From an uncultured Ideonella sp. (GTDB lineage: Bacteria > Pseudomonadota > Gammaproteobacteria > Burkholderiales > Burkholderiaceae), in assembly GCA_946479475.1 (NCBI GenBank), contig CAMLGG010000033.1:1-30216 (forward strand): a DNA stretch of 30,216 bases, read 5' to 3'. Below, in pieces: positions 1-7,994 of this stretch. The notes below the pieces were generated by a model. That model was not told where the DNA came from, did not search any database, and worked only from the letters and a program-made list of their open reading frames with translations. How positions within the stretch are numbered: the first letter of the stretch is position 1; every line of letters begins with the position of its first letter. The translations under genes and the position numbers were made by a program.

Positions 1-608
1 GTGGCCGGGTTGTCGACCGGCACGCGGGCGTTCTCGGCGAGCGACACCATCGTGAAGGCCACGCCCGCGAAGGCCAGGCCGGGGTAGATCGCCAGCTCGC
101 GATGGGCGAGGGTCTCGACGATGGTCGTCAGCGAGGTCGACTTCGAGATCAGCGAGGCCGAGAACAGCACCATCAGCAGCGCCGGCTCGGCCAGGAAGCC
201 GATCAGCATCTCGCGTCGCGCGCCGAGCGTGCCGAAGGCCGTGCCCACGTCCATCGCCGCGAGCGAGATGAAGACGCGGGCCAGGGCGAACAGGCCGACC
301 AGCGCGATCGCGTCGGCGGCGGTGGCCAGCGGCAGGTCGGTCGACAGCGTGGGCACGATCGCGCTGGCCAGCAGCATGCAGCCGAAGACGACGTAGGGCG
401 CCAGGCGGAACAGCCGCGAGGCGTTGTCCGCCACCACCGACTCCTTGTTGAACAGCTTGTGCAGCACCCGGTAGGGCTGCCAGATGCTCGGCGCGGACTT
501 GTTCTGCAGCCAGGCGCGCCACTGGTTGACCCAGCCGGTCAGCAGCGGCGCGATGGCGATCGCGAGCACGATCTCCAGCAGTTGCGACAGCAGGCCCGAC
601 CAGCTCAT
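1..608 (-). CDS. hyfC: HyfC/NuoH-like membrane subunit, second copy (partial)
   Basis: The gene runs off the left edge; 202 codons are visible from ATG at 608. The product is a hydrophobic protein of the HyfC/HycD/NuoH family, the membrane subunit that links the peripheral arm of complex-I-like assemblies to the antiporter-like subunits. The segment LFALARVFISLAAMDVGTAF (residues 107-126) and the end ENARVPVDNPA (192-202) match the family's quinone-site loop, which usually continues as THLELTM; the window ends inside it. It starts 10 bases after the stop of hyfB2 with an AAGG Shine-Dalgarno, so it belongs to the same operon. It is a diverged paralogue of the hyfC at 7991-8923. What follows it is outside the window. 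Confidence 0.85.
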   Translation of the reverse strand, partial: MSWSGLLSQLLEIVLAIAIAPLLTGWVNQWRAWLQNKSAPSIWQPYRVLHKLFNKESVVADNASRLFRLAPYVVFGCMLLASAIVPTLSTDLPLATAADAIALVGLFALARVFISLAAMDVGTAFGTLGARREMLIGFLAEPALLMVLFSASLISKSTSLTTIVETLAHRELAIYPGLAFAGVAFTMVSLAENARVPVDNPA

Positions 609-618
609 CGTGGCGCCT

Positions 619-2640
619 TCATCGCATCACCACCAGCAGCGTCGCCACCAGCGTGAGGAAGCTGTAGAGCAGGTAGACCGAGATCCGGCCCTGCTGCATC
701 ACGCCTATCCATCGCGCCAGGGTCTGCGCCAGCGCGGCGATGGGCAGGTACAGGCCTCGCCACATCGGATCTTCTACCGTCACCCGGTAGCGCGGCCGGG
801 TGTCGAAGGGCGTGGGCAGCTCGCGTTGCATGCGGAAGAAGGGCTCGAAGATCTGCCGGATCGGCTGGCCGAAGCCTTCCGCCGTGTCCTGCATGCGGGC
901 ATTGACCCAGGGGAAGCCGCAGGCCCAGGGCGGGCCGCGCCGCAGGCGGCCGTGGTAGAGCAGGCGCACCAGCAGGTAGGCCAGGGCGACGCTGGCCAGG
1001 ATGCCGAGCAGGAAGATCACCGGCCCGTAGCTCGCCTGCTCGACGCTCGTGGGCGCGAGCAGCCAGCCCGACATGTGCGCCGCGAGCCCCGTGCCGAGCA
1101 GCTGCAGCGTCACCTTGTCCAGCACGCCGATGAAGGCCACCGGCAGCAGCCCCAGGGCGACGCAGCCGGCGCCCAGCCACAGCATGCCCGCGCGCTCCCA
1201 GCCGTCCGCATCGTGCGCGCGCGCCAGCGACTCCTCGCGCGGCTGGCCGAGGAACACGATGCCGAAGAACTTGACCATGGTGTAGCCGGCCAGCGCCGCC
1301 ACCAGCGCGATCAGCGCGGCGACGACCGGGATCAGCATCGTCAGCAGCGGCTCGGGCAGCCCCGGCGTGAAGAGAAAGCTCTGCAGCAGCAGCCACTCGG
1401 AGACGAAGCCCCCCAGCGGCGGCAGGCCGGCGCTGGCCAGCACGCCGAGCAGCGTCAGCCAGGCCACCCAGGGCATCGGGCGGATGAGCCCGCCCAGCCT
1501 GCCCAGGCTGCGCTCGGCGGTGGAGTGCAGGACGCTGCCGGTGCCGAGGAAGAGCAGGCTCTTGAACACCGCATGGCTGGCGACGTGGTAGAGCGTGGCG
1601 GTGAGCGCGAGGGCGGCCATCGGACGCATGCCGTGGCCGCTGAAGACCAGGGCCAGCCCGATGCCGGCGAAGAGCAGCCCCATGTTCTCGATCGACGAAT
1701 AGGCGAGCAGCCTTTTCATGTCGGTCTGCACCGCGGCGAAGACGACACCGAACAGCGCGCTGGCCAGCCCGAGCGCCAGCAGCACGGCGCCCCACCACCA
1801 CAGGTGGCCCTGCAGCAGGTCGAAGCCCACGCGCAGCACGCCGTAGACGGCGGTATTGAGCATGACCCCGCTCATCATGGCCGACACCGGCGAGGGCGCT
1901 GCCGGGTGCGCCTCGGGCAACCAGACGTGCAGCGGCACGACGCCGGCCTTGGCGCCGAAGCCCAGCACCGCGAGGCCGAAGCCCACCGAGGCCCAGAAGG
2001 GCGACAGCGACTGGGCCCGCATGTTGGCGAAGGTGTAGTCCCCGGTGCCGGCCTGCAGCACGCCGAAGCACAGCAGGATCGCGATGGCGCCGACCCGGGC
2101 CATCGTGATGTAGAGGTAGCCCGCGCCGCGCACCTCGGGCAGGCGGTGGTTGGCGGTGACGAGGAAGTACGACGACAGCGCCATCGTCTCCCACATCACC
2201 ATGAAGCCGTAGGCGTCGTCGGCCAGCACCACGCCCAGCATGCTGGCCAGGAACAGGTGGTACTCCAGGCACAGCAGCCCGGGCGGCGTGCCTTCGCCGC
2301 GGCGGAAGTAGCCGGCCGCGAAGCAGGAGATGCCGGCCGATGCCGCGCCTATGACCAGCAGGAAGTACGCGGCCAGCGCATCCAGCCGCGCGTGGAACGG
2401 CAGCGTGGGCAGGCCGATGGGCAGCACGGCGACTTCGGGCGCGCCCTGCAGCAGGTGGGCCAGCGAAAGCCCGGCCAGCGCGACGCCGAGCAGCCCGCCG
2501 AGCGGGAAGAGCACATGGGCGACGAGCGCCAGCCGCTGCAGCGCAAGCACGCCCGCGGCGCCGACCACGAGCCAGCCCAGCCCCAGCAGCAGCATCCAGT
2601 CGATGCAGAGCCAGGAGCCGGGGGGCGTCATCGCGCTCAT
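619..2640 (-). CDS. hyfB: HyfB/NuoL-like proton-translocating subunit, second copy
   Basis: This 674-residue multi-spanning membrane protein belongs to the NuoL/HyfB antiporter-like family, which moves protons in complex-I-like enzymes. Family marks are visible: the charged MWETMALSSYFLV helix (Glu151), FGAKAGVVPLHVWLPEAHP (Lys231 and the HxWLPEAHPAAPSPVSA loop), DMKRLLAYSSIENMG, and FKSLLFLGTGSV. The ATG at 2640 lies 7 bases after the upstream regulator gene; ATG at 2631 is an alternative, and the frame stays open to 2742 but that part overlaps the regulator. In the broken helix after the WLPEAHP loop it has LNTAVYG where the other copy (8920-10938) has IHKAGLYA, so the lysine there is missing. 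Function within a Hyf-like complex is inferred from family and context. Confidence 0.9.
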   Translation of the reverse strand: MSAMTPPGSWLCIDWMLLLGLGWLVVGAAGVLALQRLALVAHVLFPLGGLLGVALAGLSLAHLLQGAPEVAVLPIGLPTLPFHARLDALAAYFLLVIGAASAGISCFAAGYFRRGEGTPPGLLCLEYHLFLASMLGVVLADDAYGFMVMWETMALSSYFLVTANHRLPEVRGAGYLYITMARVGAIAILLCFGVLQAGTGDYTFANMRAQSLSPFWASVGFGLAVLGFGAKAGVVPLHVWLPEAHPAAPSPVSAMMSGVMLNTAVYGVLRVGFDLLQGHLWWWGAVLLALGLASALFGVVFAAVQTDMKRLLAYSSIENMGLLFAGIGLALVFSGHGMRPMAALALTATLYHVASHAVFKSLLFLGTGSVLHSTAERSLGRLGGLIRPMPWVAWLTLLGVLASAGLPPLGGFVSEWLLLQSFLFTPGLPEPLLTMLIPVVAALIALVAALAGYTMVKFFGIVFLGQPREESLARAHDADGWERAGMLWLGAGCVALGLLPVAFIGVLDKVTLQLLGTGLAAHMSGWLLAPTSVEQASYGPVIFLLGILASVALAYLLVRLLYHGRLRRGPPWACGFPWVNARMQDTAEGFGQPIRQIFEPFFRMQRELPTPFDTRPRYRVTVEDPMWRGLYLPIAALAQTLARWIGVMQQGRISVYLLYSFLTLVATLLVVMR

Positions 2641-2647
2641 CGCGGCC

Positions 2648-2908
2648 TCAGCGGCGGCGACCTCTGGACGAGGGTGCCTTGGCGGTGCGCGGCTGGCTCC
2701 GGGGCGTGGCATCAGGTGCGGGCCGCTCAGGCTCTGCACCACCCTCGCCGGCCGGCGTGTAGCTCACGCCATGCTGGGCGAGGAAGTCGCGGATCATCTG
2801 GCGCACCACCTGAGAGGCAGTCAGGTCGAGCTGGGCGCACAGCCGCTCGAACGCCGCCTTCTTGTTGGGGTCGATGAGCAGGGTCAACCGCGCGGTCTTG
2901 AGCTCCAT
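2648..2908 (-). CDS. Ribbon-helix-helix (CopG-like) regulator, second paralogue
   Basis: This small protein (86 residues from ATG at 2908) begins MELKTARLTLLIDPNKKAAF, a beta strand followed by helices as in CopG/MetJ/Arc DNA-binding proteins. Its first 54 residues match the protein at 11012-11209 at 38 positions without a gap; the tails differ, this one being rich in Pro, Arg and Ser and ending in SSRGRRR, which could help bind DNA. An in-frame ATG at 2932 would add eight residues, but the homologue begins at the MELK methionine. It is the first gene of the operon that continues with hyfB2 and hyfC2, so it is probably an operon autoregulator. That role is inference. Confidence 0.75.
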   Translation of the reverse strand: MELKTARLTLLIDPNKKAAFERLCAQLDLTASQVVRQMIRDFLAQHGVSYTPAGEGGAEPERPAPDATPRSQPRTAKAPSSRGRRR

Positions 2909-2945
2909 GGGCGCCTCGGCCGGTGTGTCCATCCGATGTGGATGC

Positions 2946-2971
2946 CATGCACATGCTACGCGCCGTGCATG
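2946..2971. promoter_or_regulatory. Inverted repeat upstream of the second RHH gene (candidate operator)
   Basis: CATGCAC (2946-2952) and GTGCATG (2965-2971) form a perfect 7-bp inverted repeat with 12 bases between the arms, 38-63 bases upstream of the regulator start. Read on the minus strand the spacer contains TAGCAT, a weak -10, with TTTCCG 17 bases further up. RHH proteins bind such paired half-sites and repress their own genes, so this is a plausible autoregulatory site. No direct evidence of binding exists in the sequence. Confidence 0.35.
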
Positions 2972-2987
2972 CGCCCGGAAAGGGCGG

Positions 2988-3749
2988 TCAACCCTCGTGG
3001 CGCTGTCTTTCGAGGGCGCGTTTGACGCGGCTCAGGGCAGCCTGCAACGGGGCCGTCGCCTCGGGTGCCAGCGCGGGCGGCTCGCGCCGGGCGGCGCGGG
3101 CTGCATCTTCGAGCGAGAAGCCCTTGCAGGCGAAGGCGATGGCGTTGCTGCCGTCGCTGTCCTCCACCGCCAGCACGCTGCCGTCGAAGGAGTGCTGCAG
3201 GCGGCCGAGGAAGGTTTCGTAATGCCGGTGCCCGCGGTGCAGGTTGACCACCAGCACGCCGCCGGGCTGCAGCATCTCGGCGCAGTCGTCATAGAAGCGC
3301 TGCGAGCACAGCCGGGCCGGTTGGCCTTCCGGTCCGAAGCCGTCCACCACCAGCACTTCGGGCCGGCGGGCGCGCAGGCGCACGTAGCGCGCTCCGTCCC
3401 CCGGGACGACCTGGAAGCGCTCGCCGTCGGGCGGCACGTGGAACTCCTCGCGCAGGGCGATCACGTGCGGGTTGATCTCGACCACCTGCACCTGCGCCCC
3501 GGGCAGATGCCTGTGGCAGAACTTGGCCAGCGAGCCGCCGCCCAGCCCGATCATCACGATCTGCCGCGCCCGCGGCTGGAACAGCACGAAGCCCATCATC
3601 AGGCGCGTGTACTCGAGGTCGAGCGCGTAGGGATCGGCCAGGCGCATGCGGCTCTGGATCTCGCTGATCGAGAAGTGCAGCGCCTTGGCCGTCAGGCTTT
3701 CGTAGACGTAAGGCTTGACGTGCCGGGCAGGGTCCAGGGTTTCGGGCAT
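2988..3749 (-). CDS. Spermidine-synthase-like class I methyltransferase-fold protein
   Basis: The 253-residue product has the Rossmann core of the polyamine synthase/SpeE family: GLGGGSLAKF (68-77) as the nucleotide loop, VVEINP (89-94) with the acidic ribose-binding Glu91, GDGARY (117-122), and LVVDGFGPEGQP (133-144). Classical spermidine synthases have an Asp-x-x-Asp-Pro motif at that last place; here it reads Asp-Gly-Phe-Gly-Pro, so the second, catalytic aspartate is missing. The substrate therefore cannot be assumed to be putrescine. It starts 15 bases after hyfI and is likely the last gene of the hyf-like operon; its job in that context is unknown. Confidence 0.8.
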   Translation of the reverse strand: MPETLDPARHVKPYVYESLTAKALHFSISEIQSRMRLADPYALDLEYTRLMMGFVLFQPRARQIVMIGLGGGSLAKFCHRHLPGAQVQVVEINPHVIALREEFHVPPDGERFQVVPGDGARYVRLRARRPEVLVVDGFGPEGQPARLCSQRFYDDCAEMLQPGGVLVVNLHRGHRHYETFLGRLQHSFDGSVLAVEDSDGSNAIAFACKGFSLEDAARAARREPPALAPEATAPLQAALSRVKRALERQRHEG

Positions 3750-3764
3750 GGGAAGGCGTTGAGG

Positions 3765-4514
3765 TCAGCTCGGGATGCCCAGCAGGTCCAGGATGCCGCA
3801 GACGAAGGTCAGCGGGTGCGGCGGGCAGCCGGGCACGTAGAGCGAGGGCTTGAATCGATCGAGGAAGCGCCGGTCGACGGCCTGGCTGGCCTCGAAGCAG
3901 CCACCGGAGATGGCGCAGGCGCCGACGGCAATGACGAGCTTCGGATCCGGCATGCCGTCCCAGCAAAGCTGCACCGCCTCGGCCATGTTGCGCGTGATCG
4001 GCCCGGTGAGCACCAGGCCGTCGGCGTGCCGGGGCGAGGCGACGATGTCGATGCCGTAGCGGCCGATGTCGAAGTTGACGTTGGTCAGCGCATTCACCTC
4101 CAGCTCGCAGCCGTTGCAGCCGCCGGCGGAGACCGAGCGCAGCTTGAGCGAGCGGCCGAAGCGCTGCTTCAGGGCGGCCGAGACGGCCACGGGATCTGGC
4201 GCCGGGCGCTGCGCACTCAGCACCAGGCCGGCGCGCTCGGTCGCGGCGAGCTTCACCTCGTTGTCGAAGCCGAGCTTGCCGACGGGACAGGCGGGGGCGC
4301 AGTCTCCGCACAGCGTGCAGCGCCCGAGGTCGATGCGCAGCGGGTCGAGGGCGATCGCAGCGCTCGGGCAAACGTCGGTGCAGGCGCTGCAACCAGTCTC
4401 GCAAGGCGTGGCGGCGATGACCGGCCTGCCGCGAAAGCCGGCCGGGGCGGCCTGGCGAGGGTCGGGGATGGTCTGGGCGCCTTGCGAGCGGCGCACGGTG
4501 ATCGCCTTGAACAT
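3765..4514 (-). CDS. hyfI: Fused 2x[4Fe-4S] ferredoxin - HyfI/NuoB-like subunit
   Basis: This 249-residue soluble electron-transfer subunit joins two parts. The N-terminal part has two ferredoxin-type cysteine sets: C38, C42, C45, C49 and C66, C69, C72, C76 (each ending Cys-Pro). The C-terminal part is the NuoB/HyfI small subunit with GGCNGCELEVNAL (C133, C136), GACAISGGC (C200, C206) and PGCPPHP (C230), enough for one more [4Fe-4S] cluster next to the large subunit. In E. coli hydrogenase 4 the ferredoxin (HyfH) and HyfI are separate proteins; here they are one. Its ATG at 4514 overlaps the stop of hyfG (TGATG), which decides the start although the frame is open to 4940. Confidence 0.9.
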   Translation of the reverse strand: MFKAITVRRSQGAQTIPDPRQAAPAGFRGRPVIAATPCETGCSACTDVCPSAAIALDPLRIDLGRCTLCGDCAPACPVGKLGFDNEVKLAATERAGLVLSAQRPAPDPVAVSAALKQRFGRSLKLRSVSAGGCNGCELEVNALTNVNFDIGRYGIDIVASPRHADGLVLTGPITRNMAEAVQLCWDGMPDPKLVIAVGACAISGGCFEASQAVDRRFLDRFKPSLYVPGCPPHPLTFVCGILDLLGIPS

Positions 4515-5995
4515 CACAGGTCGTTGCCGCAGTAGGAGAGGTCGAAGCTCTTGTTGCAGATCGGGAAGTCGGAGATCTCGTTGTCGCGCACGGCCAGCGC
4601 GAGGCCGAACCAGTTGAACAAGGAAGGGTCCTGCAGCTTCAGGTGCAGCAGGCGGCCGGCGGCGTCGGTCTCCCAGGCCTGCATCACCGGGCCGCGGAAG
4701 CCTTCGCGCAGGCTGATGCACAAGCGCTCGGGCTGCAGCGCGCCGGGCTTGGCCGGTTCGCGGCCGCGCAGGTCGAGGGCCGCATCGCCGAGCAACGCCT
4801 GCAGCCAGCGCACCGACTCGTCGATCTCGCGCATGCGCACGCGCATCCGGGCCCAGCAGTCGCCGCCGGACTCGGTCTGCGGCGTGATCGGGTGCACGGC
4901 GTGCAGCCGACCGGGCAGGTCGGCGCGGCTGTCGATGCACACGCCGCTGGCGCGCGCCGCATGGCCGACCAGGCCGATGTCCTGCGCGGCCTGCGGGCTG
5001 ACTGTGCCCACCCCTTGCAGCCGCGAACGCACGCTGCGGGCGCCCAGCATGAGCGCGTTGACCTCGGAAAAGTCCTTCGCGAACGCAGCCAGCGTGGCCA
5101 GCAGGTCGCTTCGTCGCTCTTCACCGATGCCATGCCGCACGCCGCCGGGGCGCAGCCAGCCGCGGCCGAAGCGGCTGCCGCACACGCGCATCGTCGCGTT
5201 GATGATCGCGGTGCGCAGCCGGCCATAGGTGGCACCGCCTTGCAGGAACGCGATGTCGGTCGCCATGCCGGTGAGGGCGGCCAGATGCATCGCGATGCGT
5301 TCGAGCTCCAGCGCGACGCCGCGCACGCGCTCGGCTTCAAGGGAGACTTCGGCACCGGCCAATGCTTCGACAGCGGCGCAGCACGCCCAGGCATACGCGA
5401 TGCTCGAGTCGCCCGCCACGGTCTCGACAAGCGGCGCGAGCGCCGGCGGGGGGCGCCTGAGCAGCAGCGTCTCGACGCCGCGGTGCTGGTAGCCGAGCTG
5501 GATCTCCAGGTGCAGCACGCGCTCGCCGTGGCACATGAATCGGAAATGGCCGGGCTCGATCACGCTGGCGTGGATGGGGCCGACCCCGACCTCGTGCACC
5601 TCGTGCCCCCGCACGCTGAAGAACGGGTACTCGTCCAGTCGCTGCTGGCGCGCGCCTTCGAAGCGCATCGGCTTGAGCCAGGGGTGGCCCTCCGGCAGCA
5701 GGCCGGTCTGCTCCCACAGCTCCCGCTCGGGCACCTGCGCGGCGGGGTGGCGGGCCGTCAAGGCGGGGTAGCGGCCGCCCCTGGCCGTGCGCGCCCGGAG
5801 CACGCGCAGGGGCGCGCCGGGCGGCTGCAGCACGGCGGTGACCATCAGCGCGTCGCCATCGGGCCGGCCGAACAGCATGAGCAGACGCTCGCCGCCGTCC
5901 ATTGCTTCGTGGCAGGACTCCGACCAGCGCGCCAGGGTCAAGGGCGCCGGTCCGGTCGCCGGCACGAGAAGAAGCGGTTCGCGGGCCACCTTCAC
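4514..5995 (-). CDS. hyfG: HyfG/NuoCD-like large subunit without NiFe cysteines
   Basis: The 493-residue product combines an N-terminal NuoC/30-kDa-like part (about 1-130) with a NuoD/hydrogenase large-subunit part (about 135-493). HGERVLHLEIQLGYQHRGVE (156-175) is the family entry motif. NiFe enzymes then show an Arg-x-Cys-Gly-x-Cys motif; here the place reads ETVAGDSSIAYAWAC (191-205) with no CxxC. The C-terminal DPCxxC is replaced by DFPICNKSFDLSYCGNDL (476-493), where the two Cys are nine apart. It should thus not hold a NiFe centre and probably interacts with quinone or another partner, like NuoD. The GTG start at 5995 overlaps the hyfF stop as GTGA; the frame stays open upstream to 7366 but that is antiparallel shadow within hyfF. 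Confidence 0.9.
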   Translation of the reverse strand: MKVAREPLLLVPATGPAPLTLARWSESCHEAMDGGERLLMLFGRPDGDALMVTAVLQPPGAPLRVLRARTARGGRYPALTARHPAAQVPERELWEQTGLLPEGHPWLKPMRFEGARQQRLDEYPFFSVRGHEVHEVGVGPIHASVIEPGHFRFMCHGERVLHLEIQLGYQHRGVETLLLRRPPPALAPLVETVAGDSSIAYAWACCAAVEALAGAEVSLEAERVRGVALELERIAMHLAALTGMATDIAFLQGGATYGRLRTAIINATMRVCGSRFGRGWLRPGGVRHGIGEERRSDLLATLAAFAKDFSEVNALMLGARSVRSRLQGVGTVSPQAAQDIGLVGHAARASGVCIDSRADLPGRLHAVHPITPQTESGGDCWARMRVRMREIDESVRWLQALLGDAALDLRGREPAKPGALQPERLCISLREGFRGPVMQAWETDAAGRLLHLKLQDPSLFNWFGLALAVRDNEISDFPICNKSFDLSYCGNDL

Positions 5996-7419
5996 TGCCC
6001 CCCGATGGACTGCGCCACCGCCTGCAGCAGCTGAGCCAGCGGCCCGGGCGTGTAGACGCCGAGCATCACCAGCATCGTCACGAAGCCCAGCTTGGGCAGG
6101 GCGGTGACGACCGTCTCGCGCACCGGCGGGCGGTGCTGCTCGGGCTCGCCCCAGAGCATCGGGAACAGCAGGCGGCCGGTGGCGACGAAGATGATCGTCA
6201 GCATCGTGCACATCAGCGTGAAGGCGATGAGATTGCCGGCCTGCACGATGCCCGAGAGGATCAGCATCTCCGCCATGAAGCTGCCGAAGGGCGGGAAGCC
6301 GAGCAGGGCGAAGGTGCCGATGGCGAACAGCAGGCCTGAGAAGGGCAGCACCCTGATCACGCCCGCCAGCGCCCCCGACTCGTTGGTGCCGTAGACCGCG
6401 CGAAGGCGGCCCGCGGTGAGGAAGAGCAGCGCCTTCACGAACGCGGCGCTGACGACGTAGAGCAGCACGCCGTAGGCCGCGGCGGGGCCCACCGAAAGGC
6501 CGATCGCGATCACGCCCGAGGAGCTCACGCAGGCATAGGCCAGCAGGCGCTTGTAGTTGCGCGCGGCCATCACCTGCACCGCGGCCACGGTCAGCGAGAG
6601 GCAGCCCATGATGAGCAGCTCGTTCAGCACGAAGGCCGGCTGCCGGCCCTGGAAGACCTGCAGCACGCGCAGCACCGCGACGACGCTGATGTTGAACTGC
6701 ACCGCGGCCAGCAACGCGCTGGTGCTCGTCGGCGCGGCCTCGTAGGTCTGCGGCAGCCAGGCGTACACCGGAGCGAGGCCCAGCTTGCTGCCCAGGCCGA
6801 ACAGCATCAAGGCCAGGCCCAGGCGCTCCCAGCCGTCGCCGGCGGGTGGCAGCGAGGCGCGCATCTCGTCGAAGCGGAAGGCGAGGGATGCTCCCTGCAG
6901 CTGGGCCGAGCGGGCCAGGCAGAGGATGCCGAGGAAGGTCAGCGCCAGCGAGATGCTCGAGTACAGCAGGTAGTGCCAGGCCACGCGGCGGGAGGTGGGC
7001 ATGTCGCCCTGGGCCACCAGCGGCGCGGCGCAAAGCGTCGTCAACTCGATCGCTGCCCACTGCAGCAGCAGGTGGTTGGCCAGGATGCCGGCGTTCATCG
7101 CCAGCATGAAGGCGAGCGTCAGCGCCGCGCGCGGGAGGAGCTTGCGAGCCAGCACGCGGGAGCTGCTGACGCGCGACGACATGTAGACGCTGATCCCGAG
7201 GAACACGCTGTTGACGAGCAGAAGGAACAGCAGCGAGGTCGCGTCCAGCCGCAGGTAGCCTCCGGCGAAGACCAGCGGCAGGTCGGCGAGCGCAGTGCCG
7301 GCCGCGACCATCGATGTCGCGGCCAGCATGGCCAGCGCCACCGCCACCAGCGCGGGGCCGGCCCACAGGCCGCGGTCCGGCCGCCCGCTGCTGAAGCCCT
7401 CGATCACCGCCTGGGTCAC
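5992..7419 (-). CDS. hyfF: HyfF/NuoN-like proton-translocating membrane subunit
   Basis: This is a 475-residue polytopic protein of the NuoL/M/N antiporter-like family. Typical marks are WAAIELTTLCAAPLV (Glu125 in a membrane helix), FGLGSKLGLAPVYAWLPQTYEAAPTSTSALLA (helix-breaking loop with a membrane lysine), YKRLLAYACVSSSG and FVKALLFLTAGRL. It ends with a short helix, GPLAQLLQAVAQS. In hydrogenase-4-type complexes HyfF is one of the proton-pumping subunits. GTG at 7419 overlaps the stop of hyfE (GTGA), supporting that start and translational coupling. Only one HyfF-type and one HyfB-type pump are in this operon; there is no HyfD here, so the membrane arm is shorter than in E. coli Hyf. Confidence 0.9.
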   Translation of the reverse strand: MTQAVIEGFSSGRPDRGLWAGPALVAVALAMLAATSMVAAGTALADLPLVFAGGYLRLDATSLLFLLLVNSVFLGISVYMSSRVSSSRVLARKLLPRAALTLAFMLAMNAGILANHLLLQWAAIELTTLCAAPLVAQGDMPTSRRVAWHYLLYSSISLALTFLGILCLARSAQLQGASLAFRFDEMRASLPPAGDGWERLGLALMLFGLGSKLGLAPVYAWLPQTYEAAPTSTSALLAAVQFNISVVAVLRVLQVFQGRQPAFVLNELLIMGCLSLTVAAVQVMAARNYKRLLAYACVSSSGVIAIGLSVGPAAAYGVLLYVVSAAFVKALLFLTAGRLRAVYGTNESGALAGVIRVLPFSGLLFAIGTFALLGFPPFGSFMAEMLILSGIVQAGNLIAFTLMCTMLTIIFVATGRLLFPMLWGEPEQHRPPVRETVVTALPKLGFVTMLVMLGVYTPGPLAQLLQAVAQSIGGQ

Positions 7420-7994
7420 GCTTGCGCTCCTTCGGAGGCGATCAGCCGGCTGCCGACGGCCACGGTGCCGACGAACACCAGGCTCAGCGCCGCATGCACC
7501 GGCAGCGGCCACGGCGTGGGCAGCAGCAGCTCGAACAGGGCGATCGCGTTCTCCATGAAGAGCACCGCCACCAGCTGCGCCGGCGGCGAATCGTTGGCCG
7601 CCAGCAGCAGCAGCGAGACCGCCACGGTCGCGGCCACGGTGCCCAGCGTCATCGCCTGGTGCTCGCCCAGCGGCGGCGCGCCGAACTCGAAGGCCAGCAC
7701 GATCAGCGCGATGGCGATGGCCCAGGCCAGGAGGTTGGAGGGCATCAGGTCGACATGCGCCTGCTGCCTTTGCTCGACGAGCTTCTTCAGCCAGCGCGGG
7801 GCAAGCACCACGCGCAGCAGCAGCACCTCGGCCAGCGCCAGCCCCTCGTGCCAGCCGGGCTCGCCATGTCGCACGAAGCCGCCCGCGGCCAGCGCGGCGG
7901 CCTGCAGCGCCAGCCACCACGGCGCGGAGCCGAGCTTGCCGAAGAAGACCGGGACCACGGCGGCCGCCAGGAACACCACCAGCGCCAGCGTCAC
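7416..7994 (-). CDS. hyfE: HyfE/NuoK-like membrane subunit
   Basis: The product has 192 residues and is almost entirely hydrophobic, with about six predicted membrane helices. HyfE-type features include a NLLAWAIAIALIVLAFEFGAP stretch in the middle and LVAVLFMENAIALFELLLP (a Glu in a membrane helix, as in NuoK, residues ~145-163). HyfE carries a NuoK-like half and connects the pumps with HyfC. GTG at 7994 overlaps the stop of hyfC by four bases (GTGA), and the end overlaps hyfF in the same way, so it is an internal gene of a tightly coupled operon. The frame is open far upstream (to 8831) but that part is the shadow of hyfC. Confidence 0.85.
   Translation of the reverse strand: MTLALVVFLAAAVVPVFFGKLGSAPWWLALQAAALAAGGFVRHGEPGWHEGLALAEVLLLRVVLAPRWLKKLVEQRQQAHVDLMPSNLLAWAIAIALIVLAFEFGAPPLGEHQAMTLGTVAATVAVSLLLLAANDSPPAQLVAVLFMENAIALFELLLPTPWPLPVHAALSLVFVGTVAVGSRLIASEGAQA

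Noticed and set aside
484..2877. A very long plus-strand open frame (797 codons) across hyfB2
   Set aside because: Its product is rich in Gln, Arg, His and Ala without domains, and it is antisense to a clear NuoL-family gene; it is a high-GC shadow. The same holds for the long frames at 2862-4535, 4643-6034, 9262-10995 and 11367-13436.
2988..3749. Bona fide spermidine synthase (speE)
   Set aside because: The second catalytic Asp is missing and no speD or speA is adjacent.
4514..5995. NiFe hydrogenase large subunit with activity
   Set aside because: Neither the N-terminal nor the C-terminal CxxC motif is present, so I describe it as hydrogenase-related only.
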